64,000 bases of DNA. Origin: Methanobrevibacter cuticularis (GTDB taxonomy: Archaea; Methanobacteriota; Methanobacteria; Methanobacteriales; Methanobacteriaceae). Position 1 is the first letter of the stretch; every line of letters starts with the position of its first letter. Below the pieces are notes generated by a model. The model did not search any database and was not told where the DNA came from. It saw nothing but the letters and a program-made list of their open reading frames with translations. Positions 30,192-38,797 of this stretch are shown one piece after another. Both the position numbers and the translations under genes were made by a program. Location: assembly GCF_001639285.1 (NCBI RefSeq), contig NZ_LWMW01000033.1:1-64000 (forward strand). The letters are read 5' to 3'.

Positions 30192-30441
30192 AATTTATTC
30201 CTATATTTATATTTATATTCTCTATTAAATGCTTTTACTATTAATTAATAAAAATAGCTATAGACCAACTTGGATTACTAGATATATTGTCTGTTATTAT
30301 AGTCATTATTGAAAAATTTATCATTTTATAAAATTATAATATTCAATTTTTTATCTTTAAATTCAATTTAAACAATTTTTAAGAGAGATAAAAATATTAA
30401 TAATTTACAAACATTACAATCATTACTATAATATTATTTGT
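30192..30441. other. Intergenic region, nothing recognised
   Basis: AT-rich upstream region of the helicase gene. It would hold the helicase promoter on the minus strand. No repeat array and no RNA signature are visible. Confidence 0.4.
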
Positions 30442-30918
30442 TTAGTTATCAAAATAATCTTTACCAAAACGAGACCCATTTTTTAATAGCTCATCATCTA
30501 AAACAAAACCTTTAATCATATATTCTTTTAAAACATTAGTAGACCATATTCTAAACTGAGTTGATTGTTTAGAGTTGACACGATACCCTACTGATATGAT
30601 TCCATCAAAATTATACCATTTTTCAGGCCTACCTCCTTTCTTAGAGTTTATTAAGGATTTCTTAATAAACTCATTTTGATCTTCAAATAGTTTTTTAGAA
30701 GATATACTAACTTCATTTTCCTTCAACTCCCCATCCTGAAAAATATTAGCCATATGCATACTAATATTTGGAGAAATTGTTCCAAAAATTTCTGCAACAG
30801 TCTTTTGGCTTGCCCATAATGTTTCATTACCAATATCTATTAAAAACTGTCCAGTTACAGCACCTTCTATTCATTTATAAAGTAATGTTTCTGTTAATTG
30901 ATAATTTTTATTATTCAT
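30442..30918 (-). pseudogene. Broken RhuM-family gene
   Basis: From an ATG at 30918 with TAGGTGGTTAAT upstream, the frame reads NNKNYQLTETLLYK, then TGA (30873-30871), then IEGAVTGQFLIDIGNETLWA and continues as a good RhuM-family sequence (SQKTVAEIFGTISPNIS, GGRPEKWYNFDGIISVGYRV, QFRIWSTNVLKEYMIKGF). It ends abruptly after GKDYFDN, where family members normally continue for many more residues. So it has one nonsense codon and a missing C-terminal half. RhuM proteins travel on mobile elements. An internal start at 30759 could give a 105-residue fragment, but it is probably nonfunctional. Confidence 0.82.
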
Positions 30919-31010
30919 ATTAACCACCTATCTTAATATCTATTTTTTATAATATTATTTATTCTATGCGATTATAATCTTTTTTCATAGAGTTATTGAA
31001 GAGTAATTAT

Positions 31011-31263
31011 ATAGTCTGATACCTATTTTTTGGTACATATTTATATATTATAAATGATATATTTGCCAAAATACTCTCCTTTTTTAAATCCAATAGAACA
31101 ATTATAGAGATCTATTAAAAACATATTACATAGAAATCCCATTCAAAATATTCAATATTTAAAAGAGGAAACTTTTAAATTATATGAAAAATTAGTGGAC
31201 AAACCCTCGTTTATTGAAAAATGGGTAGCTAAATATATTACCAAAAAATAGGTGTCTAACTAT
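31011..31263 (+). mobile_element. IS630-type remnant with terminal inverted repeats
   Basis: A 253-bp unit bounded by imperfect 25-bp inverted repeats (31011-31035 and 31239-31263, sharing ACCTATTTTTTGGTA). Inside is only the last part of a DDE transposase: YLPKYSPFLNPIEQL, a TAG where Trp is expected, then RSIKNILHRNP, ending at the stop at 31249-31251. It resembles the C-terminus of the intact-length IS630 transposase at 37.3-38.1 kb but is a different subgroup. It is an internal-deletion derivative that could only move in trans. Confidence 0.75.
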
Positions 31264-31833
31264 AGTAGAAAAAACTTTTCAAAATTATAATAAAGATTGC
31301 TATTGTGTTTGAATATCTTTAAAATTAGCTATTTAGTGAATTAATATAAATCATGAAATTTCTAAATTAAATTCAACTAAATTAAATTTAAAAAGCTTTG
31401 TACATTTTTATATTAATATTTTTATATATTTTATAATAATTTTAGTTATATAGCTTTATCCAGTTTATAAAACTCACAATTAGTTATGTATTTTTAATTA
31501 TTAGTGTAATGTGTTCATAGATTGATTTTATCAGTATTTAAACCATTATTTGAAGTGTATTTTTGAGTTATATCCTTTTAAAATTCAATTTTAATTATTT
31601 TTCGAAGCCTTTTCCATGTTTTTACTAATTTTAAGTTCTTTTCATTGTTTTTTATTTATTTGTTTATGATATATATATATATATATATATTCTTTTTCAA
31701 TAAGGTTTATATATGGTATAGGATATAATTATCCTTGTTAGATTATGAGTGATTATTCTCTATTTTCTAACTTGTCTATCATATTTTATATGATATTATT
31801 TTTTATTATGATTGATTGGATCAGGAGGTGAAA
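31264..31833. promoter_or_regulatory. Upstream region and probable promoter of the adhesin gene
   Basis: Mostly featureless AT-rich DNA with a 22-bp (AT)n tract at 31669-31690. A TATA box, TTTATATA, starts near 31706, which would place transcription start near 31735 and give a leader of roughly 100 nt. AGGAGGTGA at 31823-31831 is a full-strength ribosome binding site for the adhesin. Confidence 0.55.
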
Positions 31834-34800
31834 ATGAAAATGTTTATAAAAAATAAACGGTTTATGTCATTTAGTTTAATTGTTTTAGCTATTTTAGTTT
31901 GTTTTACTGTATCTGGTGTCAGTGCTGGTTCTCATGAGTTTATTAGTTCTAATACTACTGCGGAGTTTCAGAGTATTATTGATATTGATAATGATGCTGA
32001 TTTAGAAATTAATCTTACTAGTGCTTCATACAATAATATTTTAGGTCCGATTAATGTTACTCGTAGTAATGTTACTATTCAAGGTAAAGGTAATCCTGTA
32101 ATAACAGGTTCTGGATCAGGTATTTTGTTTAATATTACTGCTCCTAATGTTCGTATTATTAATTTAACTATTGTTGATTATACTTCGGCTATAGCTTCAA
32201 ATTCTAGTGATTTAACTATTAGCGGTAATAATATTACAACTTCTGGTGTTAGTATTAATTTGACTAGTTCTGGTGGGGATTTAAATAATATAACTATTGA
32301 GGACAATGTTATTGTTTCTTCAATAGCTAATACTAATTATGGTGCTGTTTATGTTTATGCTCCAACGAATAGTAGAGCTGTTATTGATGTTTCTTTGATT
32401 AATAACAATATAACTGGTAATGGTGCGAGTAATTCTAATGGTGTTCGTTTTAATACTGTTGGTTGTTCTCTTGATTTGATTTTTGAAAACAACAACATCA
32501 CAGGAACATCCAACTATGGTGTTTATCTGTATGCATCCAGCAGCAACAACACCAATATAACCTTCACCAACAACAACATCACAGGAACATCCAACTATGG
32601 TGTTTATCTGTATACACCCAGCAGCATCAACTCACAATTTACCTTGACTAACAACAACATCACAGGAACATCCGGCTCTGGTGTTTATCTGGATGCATCC
32701 AGCAGCAACAACGTCAATATAACCTTCACCAACAACAACGTCACAGGAACATACGAGGGTGTTTATCTGTATACACCCAGCAGCATCAACTCACAATTTA
32801 CCTTGACTAACAACAACATCACAGGAACATCCAACTATGGTGTTTATCTGTCTCCATCCAACAACAACTCACAATTTACCTTCACTAACAACAACATCAC
32901 AGGAACATATGGTGTTTATCTGTATGCATCCAGCAGCAACAACGTCAATATAACCTTCACTAACAACAACATCACAGGAACATATGGTGTTTATCTGGTT
33001 TCACTCACCAGCATCAACTCACAATTTACCTTCACTAACAACAACATCACAGGAACATCCAGCTATGGTGTTTATTTGTCTACAATCGACGGCAACAACG
33101 TAGAATTTACCTTCACTAACAACAACATCAAAGGAACACCAAGAGGTGTTGATCTGACTGTAGTCAGGGGCAACAACGTAGAATTTACCTTCACTAACAA
33201 CAACATCACAGGAACATATGGTGTTTATCTGTATGCATACAGCAACAACAACAACATAACCTTTAATGAGAATAATATTACTGGTGGTAGTTATGCTGTG
33301 TATGTTTATCCTACTGGTAATTTTTTTAGTGGTATTAGGTTTTTGAATAATACTATTAATGCTACAAGTGGTGATGGATTCGGTTTCAGCACTGGTTCAG
33401 TTATTGGTGTTAGTGATTTTATTGTTCGTGGTAATACTATTTATGCTGAGAATGGTGCTGGTTTGAATTTTACTGGATTATTTGCTGGTTCTCTTGTTAA
33501 TGTTACTGTTGAGTATAATCGTATTATATCTCTGGTTGGTGTTAATATCACTAGTTATAATGATAATAGTAGTTTTGATTATAATTGGTGGGGAGTTGAC
33601 GATATAGCTAATAAGATTTTTGGTATCGATACTAATAATCATTATATTTTGAATATTACTAACTCTAGTAGTTTGGATGATGTTCATTTTGGTGATATTG
33701 TTAGTTTTTATCTGTTGGTCTTGAATACTACTCGTGATAATACTGATGTTGGGAATTTGCCTGATTTTGTTATTAATGGTACTTTAAATGGTGTGCCTTA
33801 TAATGTTAGTCGTGCTGATGGTTTTGTTTATGAGTTTACAGTTCCAAAAGGAGGTACTAATATTTTAGATGCTAGTTTAGATGCTGCATATAATATTACA
33901 ACTTTCGGTGCTACACAAGCTAATACAAATTCAACTATTGTTGTGAATCCTGATTCTGTTAAGATTGGTGAAAATGTTACTGTTAGTGGTGTTTTAGCTA
34001 ATCATACTGGAATTAATGGAATTAATGTTACTGTTGATGGTACACTATTTGAGAATGTAACTGTTAATCCTGATGGTAGTTGGAGTTTGAATTACACTAC
34101 TAATGTCACTGGTATTTTAGATATTGTTGTTAGTTTTGCTGGTAATGAAAATTATACAGCTTTTAGTAATTCTACTACTTTCAATGTTACTAAATTAGCT
34201 GTTAATTCAACTATAAACATTCCATCTAATGTTAAAGTGGGTAAAACCATAACAATCGATGGAATACTTGTTGATGAGAATGGTAATCCAGTAGCTAATG
34301 CTTTGATTAATGTTACTATTGATGGTGTATTATTTGAGAATGTAACTGTTAATCCTGATGGTAGTTGGAGTTTGAATTACACTACTAATGTCACTGGTAT
34401 TTTAGATATTGTTGTTAGTTTTGCTGGTAATGAAAATTATACAGCTTTTAGTAATTCTACTACTTTCAATGTTACTAAATTAGGTGTTAATTCAACTATT
34501 AATGTTCCGGGAACTATTAATGTGGGTAAAACCATAACAATTGATGGTGTGCTTGTTGATGAGAATGGTAATGTTGTAGCTAATGCTGTTGTTAGTGTTA
34601 GTGTTGGTGGTAAAGTTTATTCTTTAAAAACTGATAATAGTGGTCGTTGGAGTCTTACTTATAAACCAACTCATGTTGGAAGTGTTAATGCTGTTTTGAA
34701 TTATGCAGGAAGCGATAAATACTTTAGCTATACCAACACTACAACTTTTAATGTGGTAAAAGGTAAAGCTATCGTTGATGCAACTGTAGTTAAAAATTCT

Positions 34801-35190
34801 GATGGATCTGTAGATGTAATTGTGACAGTGACTGATGAAGACGGCGATCCAATACCAAACTATAAAGTTAATGTTGAATTGGATGGTAAACACATCGGAG
34901 ATATCGTTACTGATGTTTTTGGTGTTGGAAGAATCCATATACCAAGCAGTAAACTAAGTGATGGTCATCATGTGATTACAGTTCTATCTGATGATGAAAA
35001 CTACAATGCTAATCCAGTTTCAGCTGAATTTGAAATACAAAACAACAAAAATGATACTAATAATCCTAATAAAACAAGTAACAATCCAGTAGCTACAGCT
35101 ACTATGAAAAATACAGGAATGCCGATAATAGCTATCATATTAGTGTTATTAACTACAATTGGAATAAGTATTAGAAAAAAGCAAGATTAA
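31834..35190 (+). CDS. Adhesin-like protein with beta-helix, Ig-like repeats and C-terminal anchor
   Basis: A surface protein of the adhesin-like class abundant in Methanobrevibacter, likely for attachment to host, bacterial partner or polysaccharide. Starting at 31834 (after AGGAGGTGA) it has 1118 residues. A signal peptide (FSLIVLAILVCFTVSGVSAG) comes first. Then comes a right-handed beta-helix region with about a dozen NNNITGTxxYGVYL turns (about 217-476). Several Ig-like (Big-type) repeats follow from about 690 onward. The end is PVATATMKNTGMPIIAIILV, a transmembrane helix and a short basic tail. Two Ig-like repeats (about 34020-34190 and 34310-34480) are nearly identical at DNA level. 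Codon usage in the beta-helix block differs from the rest. Confidence 0.93.
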   Translation: MKMFIKNKRFMSFSLIVLAILVCFTVSGVSAGSHEFISSNTTAEFQSIIDIDNDADLEINLTSASYNNILGPINVTRSNVTIQGKGNPVITGSGSGILFNITAPNVRIINLTIVDYTSAIASNSSDLTISGNNITTSGVSINLTSSGGDLNNITIEDNVIVSSIANTNYGAVYVYAPTNSRAVIDVSLINNNITGNGASNSNGVRFNTVGCSLDLIFENNNITGTSNYGVYLYASSSNNTNITFTNNNITGTSNYGVYLYTPSSINSQFTLTNNNITGTSGSGVYLDASSSNNVNITFTNNNVTGTYEGVYLYTPSSINSQFTLTNNNITGTSNYGVYLSPSNNNSQFTFTNNNITGTYGVYLYASSSNNVNITFTNNNITGTYGVYLVSLTSINSQFTFTNNNITGTSSYGVYLSTIDGNNVEFTFTNNNIKGTPRGVDLTVVRGNNVEFTFTNNNITGTYGVYLYAYSNNNNITFNENNITGGSYAVYVYPTGNFFSGIRFLNNTINATSGDGFGFSTGSVIGVSDFIVRGNTIYAENGAGLNFTGLFAGSLVNVTVEYNRIISLVGVNITSYNDNSSFDYNWWGVDDIANKIFGIDTNNHYILNITNSSSLDDVHFGDIVSFYLLVLNTTRDNTDVGNLPDFVINGTLNGVPYNVSRADGFVYEFTVPKGGTNILDASLDAAYNITTFGATQANTNSTIVVNPDSVKIGENVTVSGVLANHTGINGINVTVDGTLFENVTVNPDGSWSLNYTTNVTGILDIVVSFAGNENYTAFSNSTTFNVTKLAVNSTINIPSNVKVGKTITIDGILVDENGNPVANALINVTIDGVLFENVTVNPDGSWSLNYTTNVTGILDIVVSFAGNENYTAFSNSTTFNVTKLGVNSTINVPGTINVGKTITIDGVLVDENGNVVANAVVSVSVGGKVYSLKTDNSGRWSLTYKPTHVGSVNAVLNYAGSDKYFSYTNTTTFNVVKGKAIVDATVVKNSDGSVDVIVTVTDEDGDPIPNYKVNVELDGKHIGDIVTDVFGVGRIHIPSSKLSDGHHVITVLSDDENYNANPVSAEFEIQNNKNDTNNPNKTSNNPVATATMKNTGMPIIAIILVLLTTIGISIRKKQD
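32486..33262 (+). repeat. Beta-helix repeat block with distinct codon usage
   Basis: About eleven copies of a 63-75 bp unit containing AACAACATCACAGGAACATC and GGTGTTTATCTG. The block favours AAC, ATC and ACC, while adjacent copies of the same protein motif before 32486 and after 33262 use AAT, ATT and ACT. Confidence 0.9.
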
Positions 35191-35310
35191 ACATTTTTTA
35201 GGAGGATTTATTTATTTTCTCCTCTATTTATTTATTTTTTTTACTCATATTTGTAATTTATTAACTAATTAAAGTTTTTTTATTCTTAATCGATTAATAT
35301 TTTTTTAATG

Positions 35311-35363
35311 ATTCCGAAAATAAGTATTTCTTTTTATTATTTTTTCATGTTATTTAATTTTCG
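35311..35363. repeat. Inverted repeat just before the MITE-like units
   Basis: TTCCGAAAAT near 35311 pairs with ATTTTCGGAA near 35357 across an AT-rich loop of roughly 35 bp, immediately left of the first MITE-like unit. It could be the adhesin transcription terminator or part of the mobile unit. Confidence 0.5.
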
Positions 35364-35365
35364 GA

Positions 35366-35476
35366 ACTGTCAAAATGTTAGTTGGTAAGAAAAATTTCTC
35401 TTCTAAAAATCAAGTATTTGTAAATTCAAGCTTAAAATTCAATTTTAAAAATTGTATCAACTAACAAATTGACAGT
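35366..35476. mobile_element. MITE-like unit, copy 1 (111 bp)
   Basis: Bounded by 22-bp inverted repeats, ACTGTCAAAATGTTAGTTGG at the left and the complement of ACTGTCAATTTGTTAGTTGA at the right (19 of 22 positions match). The interior is AT-rich and noncoding. The transposase that would mobilise it is not identified. Confidence 0.75.
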
Positions 35477-35490
35477 CCCTAATTTTTGAG

Positions 35491-35601
35491 ACTGTCAAAA
35501 TGTTAGTTGGTAAGAAAAATTTCTCTTCTAAAAATCAAGTATTTGTAAATTCAAGCTTAAAATTCAATTTTAAAAATTGTATCAACTAACAAATTGACAG
35601 T
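35491..35601. mobile_element. MITE-like unit, copy 2 (identical to copy 1)
   Basis: Repeats copy 1 base for base at a distance of 125 bp, including the CCCTAATTTTT linker that follows it. Identity of both copies implies a recent tandem duplication or conversion. Confidence 0.8.
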
Positions 35602-35617
35602 CCCTAATTTTTTGTAT

Positions 35618-35647
35618 AAAAGTATAAATATCCAAAAGTATAAATAT
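35618..35647. promoter_or_regulatory. Probable vapBC promoter/operator with a 14-bp direct repeat
   Basis: AAAAGTATAAATAT occurs at 35618-35631 and again at 35634-35647, about 40 bp before the antitoxin start. It overlaps TATA-box-like sequence. Ribbon-helix-helix antitoxins bind such paired sites to repress their own operon, so this is the likely operator (inference). Confidence 0.5.
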
Positions 35648-35688
35648 ATATTTGTAAAATTGATTATATTATTATAGAGTGTAAAAAT

Positions 35689-36000
35689 ATGATAGAAATT
35701 AAACAAACAAGCATACAAATACCAAAAGACACATTAATAAAAATAAAAGCTATAGCAGTTGAAAAAGGAACAACACAAAATAAAGTAATCATAGATTTTA
35801 TAAATAAGGGACTTGAAAATACAGAACCTAAAAACAGAAAAGTTAAAGCCAGAATAATCAGCGACGAACTACCAGAACCAAAAACCAAAACCAAAACATA
35901 CAAAAGCTTAAAAGACATGGCGGGTATTGTAAAAGTAGATAAAAATATAGATGTTGATGAAGTACTAGGAAACATACACATGAAAAAAGGACTGTATTAA
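35689..36000 (+). CDS. VapB-type antitoxin (ribbon-helix-helix)
   Basis: 103 residues. The N-terminus KQTSIQIPKDTLIKIKAIAV, then EKGTTQNKVIIDFINKGLEN, is a classic ribbon-helix-helix DNA-binding unit (strand, helix, turn, helix). The C-terminal part, after a basic Lys/Pro-rich linker, ends KDMAGIVKVDKNIDVDEVLG and should wrap the toxin. The PIN toxin gene starts one base after its stop, so the two are cotranslated. The C-terminus is analogous to that of the second antitoxin at 45.7-46.2 kb, suggesting related pairs. Confidence 0.85.
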   Translation: MIEIKQTSIQIPKDTLIKIKAIAVEKGTTQNKVIIDFINKGLENTEPKNRKVKARIISDELPEPKTKTKTYKSLKDMAGIVKVDKNIDVDEVLGNIHMKKGLY

Positions 36001-36001
36001 T

Positions 36002-36382
36002 ATGATATTCCTTGAAACAAGTTTATTAGTTAATTTATTTGTTCCAACAGCACAAAATCATGAAAAAGCTTTAAAAATTATGGAAAATATAGAAGACAGT
36101 CAAGCTATAATTAGTGAAATGGTTATATACGAAACATTAACAGTATTAAGAAAACTAAAACAAAATGATGAAATGATTAATACAGTTTACAGAAAATTAA
36201 AAGAAATGATTGTTTACGAAGATATAACATATTATGAAAAAGCTTTAGAAGACACATTAATTAATAGTATTGGTTTTTTTGATAATCTTAGTCATATTGT
36301 AATGCAAAACAATAATATTAAACAAATAGCTAGTTTTGACAAAGATTTTGATATATTCGAAGACATAGTAAGAATCCATTAA
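36002..36382 (+). CDS. VapC-type PIN-domain toxin
   Basis: A 126-residue PIN ribonuclease, expected to cleave RNA (often tRNA or rRNA) when freed from its antitoxin. Family acidic positions: the first is Glu instead of the usual Asp (MIFLETSLLVN), the second lies in ISEMVIYETL, the third in GFFDNLSHIVM, and the last in IASFDKDFD. The Asp-to-Glu change at the first metal ligand may lower activity. A decayed small gene and an IS630 element lie directly downstream. Confidence 0.87.
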   Translation: MIFLETSLLVNLFVPTAQNHEKALKIMENIEDSQAIISEMVIYETLTVLRKLKQNDEMINTVYRKLKEMIVYEDITYYEKALEDTLINSIGFFDNLSHIVMQNNNIKQIASFDKDFDIFEDIVRIH

Positions 36383-36440
36383 ATTACAAGGTTAGGAAAA
36401 TGAAAAAATAAACCCTAAAAAATTATTTGAGGAATTTATT

Positions 36441-36680
36441 ATGATAGCTATAAGAATGATAAGAACAATCTCTGCAAAAGACCTAATAAAAGAATTTGAA
36501 AAAACATATGGGTCAATTGAACAACTTGAAAAAGTTCTTGAAAAAGGTGAAGGAGATATAAATGGCAGGTGGCTTAAACGATTGGAAATATTTCCTTGAA
36601 AATCCTGATGAAGAAATGAAGGATGGTAAAACAATATTCAGGGATCATAAAACTATTTCAACATTAGAGCTTGAACTATA
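36441..36680 (+). pseudogene. Decayed small gene(s), left part, cut by IS630
   Basis: A 39-codon frame (MIAIRMIRTISAKDLIKEFE onward) ends at 36560. Its stop directly precedes an ATG at 36561 with GGTGAAGGAGAT upstream, which reads MAGGLNDWKYFLE. After an A5 run the frame is lost. The next frame continues as NPDEEMKDGKTIFRDHKTIS up to the IS630 end. The product is unrecognised. A frameshift plus an insertion shows the gene is dead. Confidence 0.6.
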
Positions 36681-38149
36681 GTTTAAATCGAAAAGTTTAA
36701 AAGTAATGTGAAACAAATTATTTTTATGGTAAATAAAATACAAAAAAGAGTTAAAATGTGTATTAAGAAAAGTCGTTTGAATAAAATTATTAGTAGGCAT
36801 CAGCAAGAAGCTGATGTTTTAAAAAAATTGATTTTTATTCGATTTTTGTACAATGGAAAAACCGTTGATGAAGCAGTAGAATTGATGGAAATTTCATTAT
36901 CTACTGGGCATAGATGGTTAGATGAGTGGAATGAGGGAGGATATGAAAATTTATATCCAAAATACAAGAATGGTGGGAGAAAAGCTAAATTAACTGAAGA
37001 AGAGTTTAAAAAACTAGATGAAATAATGATCAATGAAAGTTTCTTGAGCACTCGTAAAATTCATGAAATTATCAAAAAAGAATTCAATATTGATTATTCA
37101 ATGAGTAGAATACCTGCAATCGTGAAAAAACTAGGATATTCTTATAAAAAAGGATATATAATCTATTCTAAAATGCCTGAAGATGCAGAGATTATTTTAA
37201 AAAAAACTAAGAAAATATGATTTAGACAACTGCATAATAGGCATTTTAGATCAAGTAGCATGTCAAAATCTTTCTAATTCTCCCAGAACGATTTGTAAAA
37301 CAAAAGAAAAAAATATTCTTAATCAAAACCCTATGAGGTTTTCAAGAACAGGAATAGGAGTTCAAATGATAAATGGAAAATCTTACATAAGCTTTCCACC
37401 TAACTCTCGAAAAAAAGAAATGATAAAATTTTTCATGGAACTCTTTCAAATAAATTCCACAAACAGCTTCTTAAAAAACAAATTAGATGAAATACTAACA
37501 TATGAACAATTAAAAATCACCACAATCATCGAAAAATTAGAAAACAGCGAATCCACTAATCAAACAATAATGAATATTATTTTAAATCATGTTTTTCCAA
37601 TGAAAACAAAAAAAATGATTATAAAAGACTTAAAAAATTATGTAGAAAAGCCTAAAATGTCAAAAAAGTATGAAAAAGAGAATAAAAAAAAGCTTGGAGA
37701 AATATTAGAAATAGTCTACAGAGAACTTTTAAAACCTCTAGAAAACCTATTTAAAAAAGAAATTGAAATGGGCATTGTTTTAGACAATTATCCTGTTCAT
37801 CATGCTAAAATATTGAAAAAAACCTGTAAATACCTTAATATAACTCTTATACATTTACCACCATACTCTCCTAAGCTTAGTCCTATTGAGCAGGTCTGGA
37901 GAACCATAAAAAAAGAATTATCCACAGAATTTATCGAGAGTGAAGAATTTCTAATTGAAAATTTTGAAAAATGGTTTTATGAAAATATTGACAAAAAGTC
38001 GTATACGAAAAAATGGGTTGATAAATTTATATTTGACATAAATAACGATCTATTAATCGCAGATATGTGCGAATATGCAGTTTTAACACCATAAAATAAA
38101 TCATGAATCCTTTTATAATTTATTTTCAAACTTTTCAAAATAAACTATA
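36677..38149 (+). mobile_element. IS630-family insertion sequence
   Basis: About 1.47 kb with terminal inverted repeats: TATAGTTTAAATCGAAAAGT at the left (from 36677) and, read in from the right end (38149 backwards), TATAGTTTATTTTGAAAAGT. TA dinucleotides at both ends fit the TA target preference of IS630/Tc1-type elements. It interrupts a decayed small gene whose right part resumes at 38150. Confidence 0.85.
36708..38094 (+). pseudogene. IS630 transposase in two overlapping frames (frameshifted or slippage-expressed)
   Basis: The N-terminal half (36708-37220, to a TGA) is a helix-turn-helix DNA-binding region (GKTVDEAVELMEISLSTGHR, GGRKAKLTEEEF). The C-terminal half is open from before 37201 to 38094 in the next frame. 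It carries the DDE residues: Asp in IIGILDQVACQ, Asp in GIVLDNYPVHHA and Glu in LSPIEQVWRTIKKEL. The frames meet at an A8 run (37199-37206). Either one A was gained by mutation, or transcriptional slippage on the A run makes the full protein. The start may be the GTG at 36708 or the ATG at 36726. Confidence 0.8.
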
Positions 38150-38286
38150 TTTTAGAAATAATAGAAAATGAGGATAATGATATTCATTACAAATTTAAAA
38201 ATGAAAATGGAGAGGACATTCCAGTCCAATATATATTTAAACTTATAAAACAAAGTTATGATAAACTAATTCAAAAATTCCAATAA
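38150..38286 (+). pseudogene. Decayed small gene, right part after IS630
   Basis: The open frame beyond the right IS end reads ILEIIENEDNDIHYKFKNEN, then GEDIPVQYIFKLIKQSYDKL, to a TAA at 38284. Its composition matches the left fragment ending at 36680. No known family. Confidence 0.55.
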
Positions 38287-38797
38287 AAAAACATAACAGA
38301 CTATGTTAAATTCAAAACACAATATCTAATTTAATCTTATTCATTAAAAGACTAAGATAACAAGTATCTAACTATACTTTCATTTAATTATAACTCCAAT
38401 TATATTTACATATAATCAACCATATTAAAATTTCATTTTTCAATAATATATTATAAAATAATATATTATAAAAAAGATAATCCAATATAAAATGATGAGA
38501 TAGTGAAAAAATATTATTAATAATAATATATCACCCCATTATTCTAAATCTATTCACTATATTTTGATATAATCTAACTCATTCATACTATAAATTTTAT
38601 TTTAATTCATTTTATATACTCATAAATACTTTTTTATTAAATTTTATTTTTATAATAACATTATCAGAATTTTTAAAACCAAAACATTTATATATGAAAT
38701 TAAATAATAATTGAATTAAGATTAAAGAGAAGAAGTGAAAGAATATTTATAATAATATTATATTTCTTACTCAAGTGCTTCAAATGTTGGTGAAAAA
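38287..38797. promoter_or_regulatory. Upstream region and probable promoter of the six-gene cassette
   Basis: AT-rich, no gene. A-rich upstream sequence (ACCAAAAC) followed by ATTTATATAT at 38686-38695 looks like a BRE plus TATA box, putting transcription start near 38718. GGTGA about seven bases before the ATG at 38798 is the ribosome binding site. TATCTAACTATA near 38367 resembles the terminal repeat of the 31-kb IS630 remnant and may be a solo IS end. Confidence 0.5.

Noticed and set aside
10919-31120. In-frame TGA or TAG at Trp positions in KilA-N, RhuM and IS630 remnants as evidence of stop-codon recoding
   Set aside because: Intact genes in the window use TGG for Trp and end normally at TGA (for example cassette genes 1 and 4 and the DUF169 gene). 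The KilA-N gene also has frameshifts. G-to-A decay of TGG in an AT-biased genome explains all three.
38287-38480. TATCTAACTATA as proof of a second IS630-remnant copy
   Set aside because: Only about a dozen bases match the terminal repeat and no partner end or transposase sequence is nearby.
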